Assembly: GCF_020421205.1 (NCBI RefSeq)
Contig: NZ_JAIZZH010000007.1
Span: 1 to 64,000, forward strand
Reading direction: 5' to 3'
Source: Hymenobacter pini
Lineage (GTDB): Bacteria > Bacteroidota > Bacteroidia > Cytophagales > Hymenobacteraceae
DNA length: 64,000 bases
Part shown: one piece after another, positions 29,017 to 37,855 of the stretch
How positions within the stretch are numbered: the first letter of the stretch is position 1
Layout: every line of letters begins with the position of its first letter
Made by a program: the position numbers and the translations under genes
The notes under the pieces: generated by a model
What the model saw: the letters and a program-made list of their open reading frames with translations, nothing else
Databases searched by the model: none
Told to the model about the DNA's origin: nothing

Positions 29017-29074
29017 TTGGTAATGCCTAGTGCCTAGTTACACAATCTAGGCACTAGGCACTACCAACTAAGCA
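29010..29074. repeat. Inverted repeat carrying both stop codons of convergent genes
   Basis: Arms 29010-29037 and 29047-29074 (28 bases) are reverse complements with one mismatch. Each arm contains GCTTAG, whose TAG is the stop of osmC (29014-29016) on one strand and of ytxJ (29068-29070) on the other. The arm itself contains tandem gcctagt units. Confidence 0.9.
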
Positions 29075-29412
29075 CCAATAACCTCCTTCACCTCGCTCAG
29101 CTTAATGGCCATGTGCGAGGAATCAAGGGTGCATTCACCGTTCTGGATAAGCAGCAGCTGCGGCGACTCGTGGTGAACGTTGAACTTCTGGGCAATTTCC
29201 TGGGAGATGGGCCGGTAGCGCAGTAAATCCAGGTAATAGATTTTGGCGTTATCGAGGCCGGCATCGGCCCATTGGCGCTCCACTTTGCCTTTGGCCATGG
29301 CGCTGATAGAGCACGTGGTACTGTGCTTAAAAATGATGACCGGCTGCTCAAACGATTCGCGGACGATATCCGTGAGCTGCTCCGATTGGGTGAGGGGTTG
29401 CCAGGGTGTCAT
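29068..29412 (-). CDS. ytxJ: Bacillithiol system redox protein YtxJ (bacilliredoxin-like)
   Basis: A 114-residue thioredoxin-fold protein. FKHSTTCSISAMAKGKVE is the YtxJ signature with a single active cysteine in HSTxCxIS, and PQLLLIQNGECTLDSSHMAI is the expected cis-Pro and C-terminal part. The family removes bacillithiol from mixed disulfides, implying that this organism makes bacillithiol. It is convergent with osmC, another thiol-dependent defence gene. Confidence 0.9.
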   Translation of the reverse strand: MTPWQPLTQSEQLTDIVRESFEQPVIIFKHSTTCSISAMAKGKVERQWADAGLDNAKIYYLDLLRYRPISQEIAQKFNVHHESPQLLLIQNGECTLDSSHMAIKLSEVKEVIGA

Positions 29413-29437
29413 ATAATGAGGAAGAGTTCCAGGAAAA

Positions 29438-29764
29438 TTACTGCGCGGTTGCGGCGCGCTTCTTCCGCAGACGAAAATTTAGGCGGGATGGTTCGCTCAC
29501 GCGCGGCTCCCCGTTCCGGTCGAACCGGTAGCTGGCCTGGCCGGGTGGTGGGGCTTGCACCTCCTGCTTGCCGCCGCCTTGGTGTTTCAGCTCCGGCTTG
29601 GTCACCGTCAGGTGCGACTCTTTATACTGGGCGTTAAACTTCTCGGCGTCGCGCAGGGCTTTGCGATTGGCAGCCCGCTGCTGGGTGGGGCTTGTCGATT
29701 CCAGTTGCGCCCAAGCCGGGGCAGCTCCGCACAGCAATAACATACTCAGTAACAAGATGCGCAT
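29438..29764 (-). CDS. Small secreted basic protein of unknown function
   Basis: A 108-residue protein with a clean signal peptide (MRILLLSMLLLCGAAPAWAQ). The mature part is hydrophilic and rich in Gln, Lys and Arg, with no family I recognise. It lies 25 bases upstream of ytxJ on the same strand and may be co-transcribed with it. Confidence 0.55.
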   Translation of the reverse strand: MRILLLSMLLLCGAAPAWAQLESTSPTQQRAANRKALRDAEKFNAQYKESHLTVTKPELKHQGGGKQEVQAPPPGQASYRFDRNGEPRVSEPSRLNFRLRKKRAATAQ

Positions 29765-29837
29765 AACTGATAAAACGTAAAGCGATGGAAAAACGGAATT
29801 CAGGAGCAGAAATCAGACCGGTACACGGCCACTTGGT

Positions 29838-30152
29838 TTAAAACGGCAGCGTGAAACCCAGGAATTTGCGCTGTCCTACTTTATGCTTCAGCCGGCGGCG
29901 CTCCATTTTGGGCTTCTTGAGCAAACCTTGCTTATCGTAGCTGTTTTTCTGGGTTTTCACCGACTCCCTTTCTACGTCCAGGGCCCGTCCGTCGGCCGAT
30001 TCGTTACCCGGATTTTTCGCCTTTTTCACCTTGGGCTGGGGTGGTCCTTTGGGGCTTGGAATGCGGTACCGGTGGCAGGCCGGCGCAGTCAGCAGCAACA
30101 AGGCGGCTACTACCAGAATAGGCAGGCGACGAAAAGCACCGGATAGTTTCAT
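29838..30152 (-). CDS. Small lysine-rich lipoprotein
   Basis: A 104-residue lipoprotein; MKLSGAFRRLPILVVAALLLL followed by lipobox APAC. The mature part is very basic (Lys/Pro-rich KGPPQPKVKKAKNPG; KKPKMERRRLKHKVGQRK). It looks like the family of short basic lipoproteins seen in many Hymenobacter genomes, but the role is unknown. Start at 30152 chosen for the signal peptide; an earlier codon at 30191 would add 13 polar residues. Confidence 0.6.
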   Translation of the reverse strand: MKLSGAFRRLPILVVAALLLLTAPACHRYRIPSPKGPPQPKVKKAKNPGNESADGRALDVERESVKTQKNSYDKQGLLKKPKMERRRLKHKVGQRKFLGFTLPF

Positions 30153-30218
30153 GCAATCAGAATTCAGCTGGGCAGCAGGTACGGCCGGCAAATTACGGAA
30201 CAGATACCAGTAAGCCAG

Positions 30219-30318
30219 TAGCGCGCAGCTCCGCTTCGCGCACGAGCGAGTACCGAGCGTGTAGTGCTTACGCTCCGGTTACTCGCCCCGCTCGTGCGCG
30301 AAGCGGAGCTGCGCGCTA
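30219..30318. repeat. Long GC-rich inverted repeat after the E1 fusion gene
   Basis: Arms 30219-30248 and 30289-30318 are 30 bases long and perfectly complementary. The region between them folds further (accgagcg with cgctccggt), giving a nearly 100-base compound hairpin that ends two bases before the stop codon of the next gene. It has no T-run. Confidence 0.92.
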
Positions 30319-30320
30319 TT

Positions 30321-32306
30321 CTAGTAGTTGCGCAGCTTTTCAATGGCTTCGCGGAGACGCTGCTGGGGCAGGAACTGCTTTTCTAGCGGGGGCGCGAAGG
30401 GCACGGCCGTATCCAGAGAGGCCACGCGCATAATGGGCGCATCGAGGCTGCGGAAGCAGTGCTCGGCAATCCAGGCCCCGATTTCGCCAGCCAGGCCGCC
30501 GGTGAGGGTGTCTTCGTGGAGCAGAATCACGCGGCCGTTTTTCTCCACCGTTTGGCGCACGGCCTCTTCATCCCAGGGCAGCAGGGTGCGCAGGTCGAGA
30601 ATGTCGGCATCCACGCCCAGCTCCTGCACGGCGGCCAGCGCCCAGTGTACGCCCGCGCCGTAGGTAATGATGCTCATTTCCTGCCCTTCTCGCACCAGCG
30701 CGGCCTTTCCAATGGGCGTGGTGTAGTAGGCATCGGGTACGGGCGCCGAAATGCTGCGGTAGAGCAGCTTGTGCTCGAAGTACATCACCGGGTTGGGGTC
30801 CTCAAAGGCGGCGCAGAGTAGGCCCTTAGCGTCCACGGGGTTGCTGGGGAATACCACTTTCAGGCCGGGCGTGTGCGTAAACCAAGCCTCGTTGCTTTGG
30901 GAGTGGAACGGGCCGGCGGCGGTACCGGCCCCGGTGGGCATACGCACCACCACGTCGGCGTTTTGGCCCCAGCGGTAATGGCTCTTGGCTAGGTTGTTCA
31001 CAATCTGATTGAAGCCACAGGTCACGAAATCGGCGAACTGCATTTCCACCATGGCCTTCTTGCCCTTAATGCTCAGGCCCAGGCCCGCGCCCACAATAGC
31101 CGACTCGCAGAGCGGCGTATTGCGCACCCGGCCCCTGCCAAACTGCTGCACAAAACCATCCGTAATCTTGAACACGCCGCCGTACTCGGCAATGTCCTGG
31201 CCCATGAGCACCAACTCGGGGTAACGCTCCATGCTCTGGCGCAGCCCGTCCGAAATAGCATCGACGTAGCGTTTATCAGTTACCGGTTGCGAGTTACCGG
31301 TTGCCAAGTTTAGGCTGGCGTCGGGCTCGAAGGAGCGGTACATATCCGTTACTTCCTGCTCCGAGGCAGTGGGCATGGGCTCGGCATCGGCTATGCGCAG
31401 GCCTTCTTCGATTTCGCGCTTGATGGTTTCGCGGAAGCGCATGCGGGCTTCTTCGTCGAGGATGCCTTCCTGTAGGAGCCACTTTTCGTAGTTCTCCACC
31501 GGGTCTTTCTGGGCCCACTGCTCAAACAGCTCCTGGGGCACGTACTTGGTGCCGCTGGCTTCCTCGTGGCCACGCATGCGGAAGGTGAGGGCCTCCAGCA
31601 GCACGGGGCGGGGGTTCTGGCGCAGGTCTTCGGCCAGGCGGCGCACGGTGTCGTACACTTCCAGCACGTTGTTGCCATCTACCTGCACGGCTTCCATGCC
31701 GTAGGCGGGGCCTTTATCCACGAAGTAGCGGAAGCGGAACTGCTCGTTGCTGGGGGTGCTGAGGCCGTAGCCGTTGTTTTCGATGATGAAGATGACTGGT
31801 AGCTGCCATACGGCAGCCACGTTCAGGGCCTCGTGGAAGTCGCCCTCGGAGGCGCCCCCGTCGCCGCTGTAGGTGACGGTTACTTTGGGGCGGTTTTCCA
31901 GCGTATCGGCTAGGGCAATGCCGCCGGCCACGGCCAGCTGCGGCCCCAAGTGCGAAATCATGCCCACAATGTGGTGCTCGTTGGTGCCGAAGTGGAACGA
32001 CCGGTCACGGCCCTTGGTGAAGCCGTGAGTTTTGCCCTGCCACTGGGCAAACAGCCGGTCGAGGGGCACGTTGCGACCCGTGAACACGCCCAGGTTGCGG
32101 TGCAGGGGCAGAATATACTCGTCCGGGTCCAGGGCCAGGGTGCTGCCCACCGAAATGGCCTCCTGCCCGATGCCCGAAAACCACTTGCTCACTTTGCCCT
32201 GACGAAGCAGAATGAGCATTTTCTCCTCAATCATGCGGGGCTTGAGCAGGTTCTGGTAGAGGTGGAGCAGGGTATCGTTCGAGTAGTCCTTGCGGTCGAA
32301 GTGCAT
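30321..32306 (-). CDS. Fused E1 alpha-beta 2-oxoacid dehydrogenase (branched-chain type)
   Basis: A thiamine diphosphate enzyme that decarboxylates branched-chain 2-oxoacids (or pyruvate-like acids) and loads E2. The 661-residue chain joins E1 alpha (about 1-325; GDGGASEGDFHEALNVAAVW thiamine motif, RMRGHEEASG) to E1 beta (about 345-661; GQDIAEYGGVFKITDG, TPLCESAIVGAGLG, DLRTLLPWD). Fused E1 proteins are characteristic of Bacteroidota. No E2 gene is adjacent, so the partner E2 must be elsewhere. -7 element TACTTTTG lies 31 bases upstream; the SusC-like gene is divergent. Confidence 0.92.
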   Translation of the reverse strand: MHFDRKDYSNDTLLHLYQNLLKPRMIEEKMLILLRQGKVSKWFSGIGQEAISVGSTLALDPDEYILPLHRNLGVFTGRNVPLDRLFAQWQGKTHGFTKGRDRSFHFGTNEHHIVGMISHLGPQLAVAGGIALADTLENRPKVTVTYSGDGGASEGDFHEALNVAAVWQLPVIFIIENNGYGLSTPSNEQFRFRYFVDKGPAYGMEAVQVDGNNVLEVYDTVRRLAEDLRQNPRPVLLEALTFRMRGHEEASGTKYVPQELFEQWAQKDPVENYEKWLLQEGILDEEARMRFRETIKREIEEGLRIADAEPMPTASEQEVTDMYRSFEPDASLNLATGNSQPVTDKRYVDAISDGLRQSMERYPELVLMGQDIAEYGGVFKITDGFVQQFGRGRVRNTPLCESAIVGAGLGLSIKGKKAMVEMQFADFVTCGFNQIVNNLAKSHYRWGQNADVVVRMPTGAGTAAGPFHSQSNEAWFTHTPGLKVVFPSNPVDAKGLLCAAFEDPNPVMYFEHKLLYRSISAPVPDAYYTTPIGKAALVREGQEMSIITYGAGVHWALAAVQELGVDADILDLRTLLPWDEEAVRQTVEKNGRVILLHEDTLTGGLAGEIGAWIAEHCFRSLDAPIMRVASLDTAVPFAPPLEKQFLPQQRLREAIEKLRNY

Positions 32307-32336
32307 CGGGAATCAACTGTGGTTGGTGGGTGGGGC

Positions 32337-32344
32337 CAAAAGTA
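32337..32344 (-). promoter_or_regulatory. -7 element of the E1 fusion gene
   Basis: The minus strand reads TACTTTTG, an exact TAnnTTTG, 31 bases before the start codon. Confidence 0.55.
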
Positions 32345-32407
32345 CGGGTTTGGGCCGGATGGGAAATTATAGCCCCCGGTTTGTGGAATCGGCAGGCAAG
32401 CGGCATC

Positions 32408-32415
32408 TATCTTCG
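32408..32415 (+). promoter_or_regulatory. -7-like element of the TonB receptor gene
   Basis: TATCTTCG, 31 bases before the ATG at 32446; TTTG occurs at 32380-32383, with a longer than usual 24-base spacer. Confidence 0.4.
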
Positions 32416-32445
32416 GGACCCGATTCCCGACCCTATCCTATCCGC

Positions 32446-35073
32446 ATGATTCGACTCTACTCCCTCGGCCTATTGCTGCCGCTTTCTATTCCCGCCCTCG
32501 CTCAACAGACCGACACTGTTAGATTGCCTAGTGTGGCAGTACAGGATTCAGTCGTAATAGTCAAATCCTACTGCCCAACAGCTCAATATTTATCGAGTTA
32601 TAACCGCATCCTCCCCCTCCTCCCCATCCAGGAGCAACTCCGTCAGGTAGCCGGGGTGCAGGCCACGCCATACTCGAGGGCACCGGGGGCGCAGGTGGCG
32701 GTGCGAATCCGGGGGGCAGCTAGTCTGGCCAGCAACGCGCAGCCGCTGTACGTGGTGGATGGGGTGCCGGTGTTCCAGCACACGTTCCGGCCGGGCGGGG
32801 CTACTTCCCTCACCGGAGTAGTGCCCGCCGAAGCCCAGGAGCTGGATGTGAACCCGCTGCTGAGCATCCCCAACGAGGATATTGAGCAGGTGGAAGTGCT
32901 GAAAGGAGCCTATGAAACGGCGCTGTACGGCTCCCAAGGCCTCAACGGCGTTATCAAAATTACCACGAAACGGGGCAAGCAGGGCAAGCAGGGCAAGCCG
33001 CGCCTGAGCTACCAAGGCTACGGCGGCGCCCAGCAGGCCCGAAACCGGTACGAGCTGCTGGATGCCCGGGAGTATGCCACCCTGCGCAATGAGGCGGCGG
33101 AGCGCAATGGCCAACCGGCCCCATATACTGCCGCCCAGCTGGCGGCCCTGGGCCGGGGTACCGACTGGCAGGCGGAGCTGCTGCGCACGGCGGCCGTGCA
33201 GGAGCACCACCTAGGCCTCGCGGGCGGCACGGCCGCCACCCGCTACTACGCGGCAGCCGACTACCTGGGCCAGCAGGGTGTGGTGCTGAACTCCCGCCTG
33301 CGCCGCTACGCCGCCCGCGCCGCCCTCAACCAGCGCATCGGTCAGCATCTGCACTTGGATGGTACCGCCAGCTTCGCCCAGACGGAGCAGCGCGTGCCAG
33401 CCTATTACGCGCTGGAAAATGCCTTACTCCGGCCACCCGTCCAATTATCAACAGATAATCCCAGACCAGAATTCTATACGCTGCCAACAGACTTGGCCCG
33501 GCAGAGTTACCAGAGCCCCACCCAACGTCGGTTACTGGCTCAGCTTGGGGTACGCTACGAGCTGACGACCGGCCTCACGCTGGAGGTGCGCGGTAATTTG
33601 GAGCGGGCCACCCTGCGTAGCCGCTCATACCAGCCGGCCTATACCACCTTGCCGGGGGGCGAGAATGGCAACCTCTTTTTCACGTACCGGCAGTTGGTAC
33701 TAAACCCGGCTTTGCGCTACGCCCGCAACCTGCGAGGCGGGCGGCACGCTGTCACGGCCTCGCTGGAAGCCATGCGACAAGACCGCAAAACCACGACGGA
33801 ACAGTACAGATACTTTCCCGGCTCCCCCTCTACTACCTTATCCGGCAACGGCAGCTTGGATAAAGCAGGTATGAACTTCTACCAGCTCACGGCGGGCTAC
33901 ACCTTTGCGGAGAAGTACCAAGTGAAGGGCACGTTGCGGCGCGACGGCAGCAGCACTTTCGCACTTGATGACCGGTGGAGCTGGCTGCCCGGCGCTCAAG
34001 TACTGTGGCACGCCGCCAAAGAAAACTTCTGGAATTCGGCTCCTGCCCGTTTGGATGCTTGGGTGGGGTGGGGCCGCACCTCGGGAGCGGGTAATTACGG
34101 CCGCAACTCGTTCAGCATTGGGGTACCCGGCCAGGCAAATCTTCCGCAGACAATCGCCTTCCTGCCTGAGCAAACGCAACAGCTGGATGCGGGTACTGAA
34201 GCGGATTTGTTTAATCAGCACCTGACAGCTACCGTGCAGGCGTACCACCGCCGCACCAACAGCACATTTTACGTGGGCGGTCCTCTCAGTTCACGGGGCA
34301 CGTCCGAGCTCCACTCCCTCCGTAACACCGGGCTGGAGCTGACGCTAAGTGGTCGGTGGCAGGCCGGCCCGGTACAGGCCAGCACCCGGCTGGCGGCGGC
34401 CGCCAACCGCAACCGGTATACTTCCAATGAGGCCTACCTGCCCACGCCTTATACCCGCACGTTTTCCGGCTATCCAGTTGGTACGTTTTACGGACTACGC
34501 TACTTGGGTGTAGATGCTACCGGGAAGCCCCGTTTTGTTGATACCAACGGCGACGGTCAGAGCAACTACGGGGACTCTCAGCCCATAGGCAGCGGCCTAC
34601 CCAAACGCCTGCTCAGCTTTAGCCAGCAGCTCACCCTGAGTCGGTTCGAGCTGCAGCTGCAAGTTGATGGCATGTTTGGGTACCAGATGCAGAATACCTC
34701 CTTGGAGAAACTGGAGTTACCTACGGGATATTACAATGCTTCCCGCCGTGTACTGGACCGGTGGACGCCCACCAATACCGCTACCGATGTGCCCGTAGCG
34801 GGCACTTATAATCTACCCTTCAGCACCTACACGCTGCAATCCGGCAACCACGCGCGGCTGTCTTCTGTCACGTTCAGCTACAAAGTGTGGGAGAAAGAGG
34901 CCCGCAGCGTGCAGCTGTGGACAAGCGGCCTGAACCTGCTGGTGTTCACCCGGTACCGGGGCTACGACCCCAACGTCAGCTCGGCCGGCTCCGATAACCA
35001 GCAGGCGGGGCTAGATGTGGGGGCGTATCCGGTGGCCCGCACCGTGCTGGTGGGCGTGCGGGCCACGCTGTAA
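32446..35073 (+). CDS. Orphan SusC/RagA-like TonB-dependent receptor
   Basis: An 875-residue outer-membrane receptor, with signal peptide MIRLYSLGLLLPLSIPALAQ. The plug domain has LYVVDGVPV and the C-terminal half of the plug ends with LNGVIKITTKRGKQG, the SusC hallmark. The barrel continues to the last residues (ARTVLVGVRATL). It is smaller than canonical SusC (about 1000 residues) because the N-terminal carboxypeptidase-like domain is missing, and no susD gene follows. The substrate is unknown. The start at 32446 was preferred over an upstream in-frame codon that lies 5' of the promoter element. An M16 protease gene follows 80 bases later. Confidence 0.85.
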   Translation: MIRLYSLGLLLPLSIPALAQQTDTVRLPSVAVQDSVVIVKSYCPTAQYLSSYNRILPLLPIQEQLRQVAGVQATPYSRAPGAQVAVRIRGAASLASNAQPLYVVDGVPVFQHTFRPGGATSLTGVVPAEAQELDVNPLLSIPNEDIEQVEVLKGAYETALYGSQGLNGVIKITTKRGKQGKQGKPRLSYQGYGGAQQARNRYELLDAREYATLRNEAAERNGQPAPYTAAQLAALGRGTDWQAELLRTAAVQEHHLGLAGGTAATRYYAAADYLGQQGVVLNSRLRRYAARAALNQRIGQHLHLDGTASFAQTEQRVPAYYALENALLRPPVQLSTDNPRPEFYTLPTDLARQSYQSPTQRRLLAQLGVRYELTTGLTLEVRGNLERATLRSRSYQPAYTTLPGGENGNLFFTYRQLVLNPALRYARNLRGGRHAVTASLEAMRQDRKTTTEQYRYFPGSPSTTLSGNGSLDKAGMNFYQLTAGYTFAEKYQVKGTLRRDGSSTFALDDRWSWLPGAQVLWHAAKENFWNSAPARLDAWVGWGRTSGAGNYGRNSFSIGVPGQANLPQTIAFLPEQTQQLDAGTEADLFNQHLTATVQAYHRRTNSTFYVGGPLSSRGTSELHSLRNTGLELTLSGRWQAGPVQASTRLAAAANRNRYTSNEAYLPTPYTRTFSGYPVGTFYGLRYLGVDATGKPRFVDTNGDGQSNYGDSQPIGSGLPKRLLSFSQQLTLSRFELQLQVDGMFGYQMQNTSLEKLELPTGYYNASRRVLDRWTPTNTATDVPVAGTYNLPFSTYTLQSGNHARLSSVTFSYKVWEKEARSVQLWTSGLNLLVFTRYRGYDPNVSSAGSDNQQAGLDVGAYPVARTVLVGVRATL

Positions 35074-35153
35074 CCAAGCGGAAACTTCTGATTCCGGCAG
35101 CCGGTTATGTACCTTGCCGCCGCGCCCGGCTTTTCTACCCCTGACGCCCCTGC

Positions 35154-36431
35154 ATGATTCACTTCGAAGAATTTACCCTTGACAACGGCCTGCGTTGCAT
35201 TGTGCACGAAGACCACAGCACGCCCATGGCCGTGCTCAACGTACTCTATAATGTAGGCTCCCGCGACGAGGACCCCGCCCATACCGGCTTTGCCCACTTG
35301 TTCGAACACCTCATGTTCTCGGGTTCCATTAACATCCCGAGCTACGATGAGCCCCTGCAGTTGGTAGGTGGCGAGAACAACGCCTTCACCTCTCCCGACA
35401 TCACCAACTACTACCTCACGCTGCCCGCCGCAAACCTGGAAACCGGCTTCTGGCTTGAGTCGGACCGGATGCTGAACCTGGCTTTCTCCGAGAACGGGCT
35501 GGAAGTGCAGCGGAAAGTGGTAGTAGAGGAGTTCAAGCAAAACTACCTGAACCAGCCCTACGGCGACGTGTGGCTCAAGCTACGGCCCCTCGCCTATCAG
35601 CATCACCCCTACCAGTGGGCCACCATTGGCAAGGAGGTCGGCCACATCGAGAATGCCAGCATGCAGTTGGTACGCGACTTTTTTGCCAAGCACTACTCGC
35701 CCGCCAACGCCATTCTGGTAGTAGCCGGCGACGTAACCGTGGCCGAGGCCCAACGGCTGGCTGAAAAGTGGTTTGGCCCCATTCCGGGCGGCACGCGCTA
35801 TGAGCGGCAGCTGCCCCGGGAGCCGCGCCAGGAGGAAGCCCGCTTCCTAGAAGTATCGGCCGAGGTGCCGTTGTCGGCCCTCTACAAAGTGTACCACATG
35901 CCCAGCCGGGCCGAGGCGGGCTACCATGCCGCCGACCTGCTTTCTGACGTGCTGGGCCGGGGCAAATCGAGCCGCCTGTACCAGCAGCTGGTGAAGGAGC
36001 GGCCGTTGTTCAACTCCATTTCCGCCTCGGTGATGGGCTCCCTGGAGCCGGGCCTGCTGGTGGTGAGCGGCAAGTTGAACGCCGGGGTTTCGCTGAAAGA
36101 AGCCGACGCGGCCGTGGAGACCGTGCTAGCCGAGTTGCAAACCGCCGAAATCCCCACTGAGGAACTGGAAAAGGTAAAAAACCAGGCGGAAGTAAGCATT
36201 GTGTTCAGCGAGATTGAGCTGCTCAACCGTGCCATGAACCTGGCCTTTAGCAAGCTGCTGGGCAACGCAAACCTGGTAAATGAAGAAAGCGCCAAAGTGC
36301 AGGCTGTTACGCCGGCTCAGGTGCTGGAAGCCGCCCGGGAAATTTTGCGCCCCACCAACTGTAGCACCTTGTACTATCGGGCCCAAGCCGTAGCCGAACC
36401 CGTACCGGCCGTGGAAGAGGAAATTCTTTAG
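35154..36431 (+). CDS. M16 family zinc peptidase
   Basis: A 425-residue pitrilysin/processing-peptidase-type metalloprotease. The inverted zinc motif is HLFEH at residues 48-52, and the third ligand is Glu125 in VVVEEFKQN. The rest has the two homologous domains of the family; ELLNRAMNLAFS is in the second. There is no signal peptide, so the enzyme may act in the cytoplasm or be exported by an unrecognised route. TACCTTGC at 35110 could be its own -7 element, although co-transcription with the receptor is possible. Confidence 0.9.
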   Translation: MIHFEEFTLDNGLRCIVHEDHSTPMAVLNVLYNVGSRDEDPAHTGFAHLFEHLMFSGSINIPSYDEPLQLVGGENNAFTSPDITNYYLTLPAANLETGFWLESDRMLNLAFSENGLEVQRKVVVEEFKQNYLNQPYGDVWLKLRPLAYQHHPYQWATIGKEVGHIENASMQLVRDFFAKHYSPANAILVVAGDVTVAEAQRLAEKWFGPIPGGTRYERQLPREPRQEEARFLEVSAEVPLSALYKVYHMPSRAEAGYHAADLLSDVLGRGKSSRLYQQLVKERPLFNSISASVMGSLEPGLLVVSGKLNAGVSLKEADAAVETVLAELQTAEIPTEELEKVKNQAEVSIVFSEIELLNRAMNLAFSKLLGNANLVNEESAKVQAVTPAQVLEAAREILRPTNCSTLYYRAQAVAEPVPAVEEEIL

Positions 36432-36448
36432 GTAGAAGCTTCAACACT

Positions 36449-36484
36449 AAAAAGCCCACCTGAACAATTCAGGCGGGCTTTTTT
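36449..36484 (+). terminator. Bidirectional terminator
   Basis: aaaaagcccacctgaa (36449-36464) with ttcaggcgggcttttt (36468-36483), one mismatch, between convergent genes. Confidence 0.9.
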
Positions 36485-36512
36485 GATTACATAGTTACTG
36501 CGCTGCCGAATA

Positions 36513-37178
36513 TTACCAGCCGCTGCCGCCGCTGCCCCAGCCGTCGTCGACCTTTTTCTTAGGAGCGGCTTTTTTCACGGGAGCTGCTGCTTTCTTGGTA
36601 GCGGTGGCACCACCAGCTTTAGTGCCGGCCGAGGCACCGGCCGCGCTGGCGGATGCTTTGGGGGCAGCTACTGGTTCGGCGGCTACCGGAGCCGGTTCAG
36701 GCTCGGGCGCTACAATGGGGGCCGGTGCCGGAGTGGGCGGTACAGGGTCGGAGGCGCGCACAGAGCGGCGCACGTAGGGAGCCAGCGGCCGGCCCCGGTA
36801 GTCCGTAGTCACGCGGCGCGACGGAGCAGCCGTGAAACCCGGCGCCAAGCTGGCACCAATAGGTTGCTCAGGCGCAGACGGCGCTGCAGGGGCAGCTGCC
36901 GCACCGCCACCAGCGGCGCTGCCACTAGCACCCCACTCACCGCCGGCCGGGGCAGCCGCCGGAGCTGGCGCAGCGGCCGGAGCAGCTTCAACCTTCGGGG
37001 CAGCTGCTTTGGTAGTAGTGGTGGTAGCCTTCTTGGCGGCAGGCTTAGGAGCAGGAGCGCCCCAACCATCCGAGCCGGAAGAGCCCCAGCCATCGTCGGC
37101 CTTTTTCTTTTGCGCTGCCGCCGGGGCGGCTATCAGTACGCCACCTAACAGAAGTAGCGGGAGGAATTGTCGAGTCAT
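36513..37178 (-). CDS. Secreted Ala/Pro-rich protein with TDYxGRP motif (copy 1)
   Basis: A 221-residue exported protein with a signal peptide ending APAAAQ. The body is low-complexity Ala/Pro/Lys with DGWG repeats at both ends (DGWGSSGSDGWG near the N-terminus, DGWGSGGSGW at the C-terminus). In the middle is LAPGF, nine residues, then TDYRGRP. The next two genes downstream on the same strand keep the same motif with the same spacing. The function is unknown; low complexity suggests a structural or envelope role. Confidence 0.6.
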   Translation of the reverse strand: MTRQFLPLLLLGGVLIAAPAAAQKKKADDGWGSSGSDGWGAPAPKPAAKKATTTTTKAAAPKVEAAPAAAPAPAAAPAGGEWGASGSAAGGGAAAAPAAPSAPEQPIGASLAPGFTAAPSRRVTTDYRGRPLAPYVRRSVRASDPVPPTPAPAPIVAPEPEPAPVAAEPVAAPKASASAAGASAGTKAGGATATKKAAAPVKKAAPKKKVDDGWGSGGSGW

Positions 37179-37400
37179 TGGAACAGAATAATAAGCAGCT
37201 TCTTACCGCAAAGGTACGGCACCCTGCGCGGGCCCGAAACCCTCGCCACACTTTTTGCCCAAACGTAGCTTGAACTAGGAAGTTCCCAATAGGCGGTAAA
37301 AAGCAACAACCAACACATTATTTGCCAGTTACCTCATAGCACGCCTTAAACGCACAGGCTCATTAGTTTGGTATTATATGTCTGTACAGCGCCCAGTTTT

Positions 37401-37742
37401 TTATGGCCGCCGTGCTGGGGTAGTGCTTCCACCTGCCGACATAGTGGTTGAACTGGTTTTGGCGGGTTTCTTTTTCAAGGGCCGGCCCATGTAGTCGGTG
37501 GTGGGCGGGCTGGGCATATTCAGCCGAAAACCGGGAGCCAGCTTCATATTTTCTTCGTCGCGGCGGTTGCTCCGGTCGTAGCGCGCGTAGGCTCCGGCCC
37601 GTGCCCGGTTGCGGGGGTTACTCGTGCGGTGGTAGGCCGCTTTGGTACGAGTACCGGGCTTGGTTTGCTGAGCTGTGGCCGTTTCCGAGGTTGCTAGCCA
37701 CGTCAGACCAGCTATTACCATACAGTACACTATCGTTTTCAT
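37401..37742 (-). CDS. Secreted protein with TDYxGRP motif (copy 2)
   Basis: A 113-residue protein with signal peptide MKTIVYCMVIAGLTWLATS, then a basic Arg/Asn-rich region, then LAPGF, nine residues, TDYMGRP and a Lys/Ser/Thr-rich tail. It is the smallest of three adjacent relatives. The start at 37742 gives the signal peptide; upstream in-frame residues overlap the terminator of the third gene and are rejected. Confidence 0.6.
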   Translation of the reverse strand: MKTIVYCMVIAGLTWLATSETATAQQTKPGTRTKAAYHRTSNPRNRARAGAYARYDRSNRRDEENMKLAPGFRLNMPSPPTTDYMGRPLKKKPAKTSSTTMSAGGSTTPARRP

Positions 37743-37795
37743 ACACAGCACACTGAGCACCGCTTGCCCCGGCAGCCAGTATGTTGGTGCATACG

Positions 37796-37837
37796 AAAAC
37801 TGCCCGCTGGTGGGTGTACCGAGCGGGCAGTTTTTAG
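37796..37837 (-). terminator. Terminator of the third TDYxGRP gene
   Basis: aaaactgcccgct (37796-37808) with agcgggcagttttt (37822-37835). Confidence 0.85.
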
Positions 37838-37855
37838 CGTAGCTCAACCTTGCTG

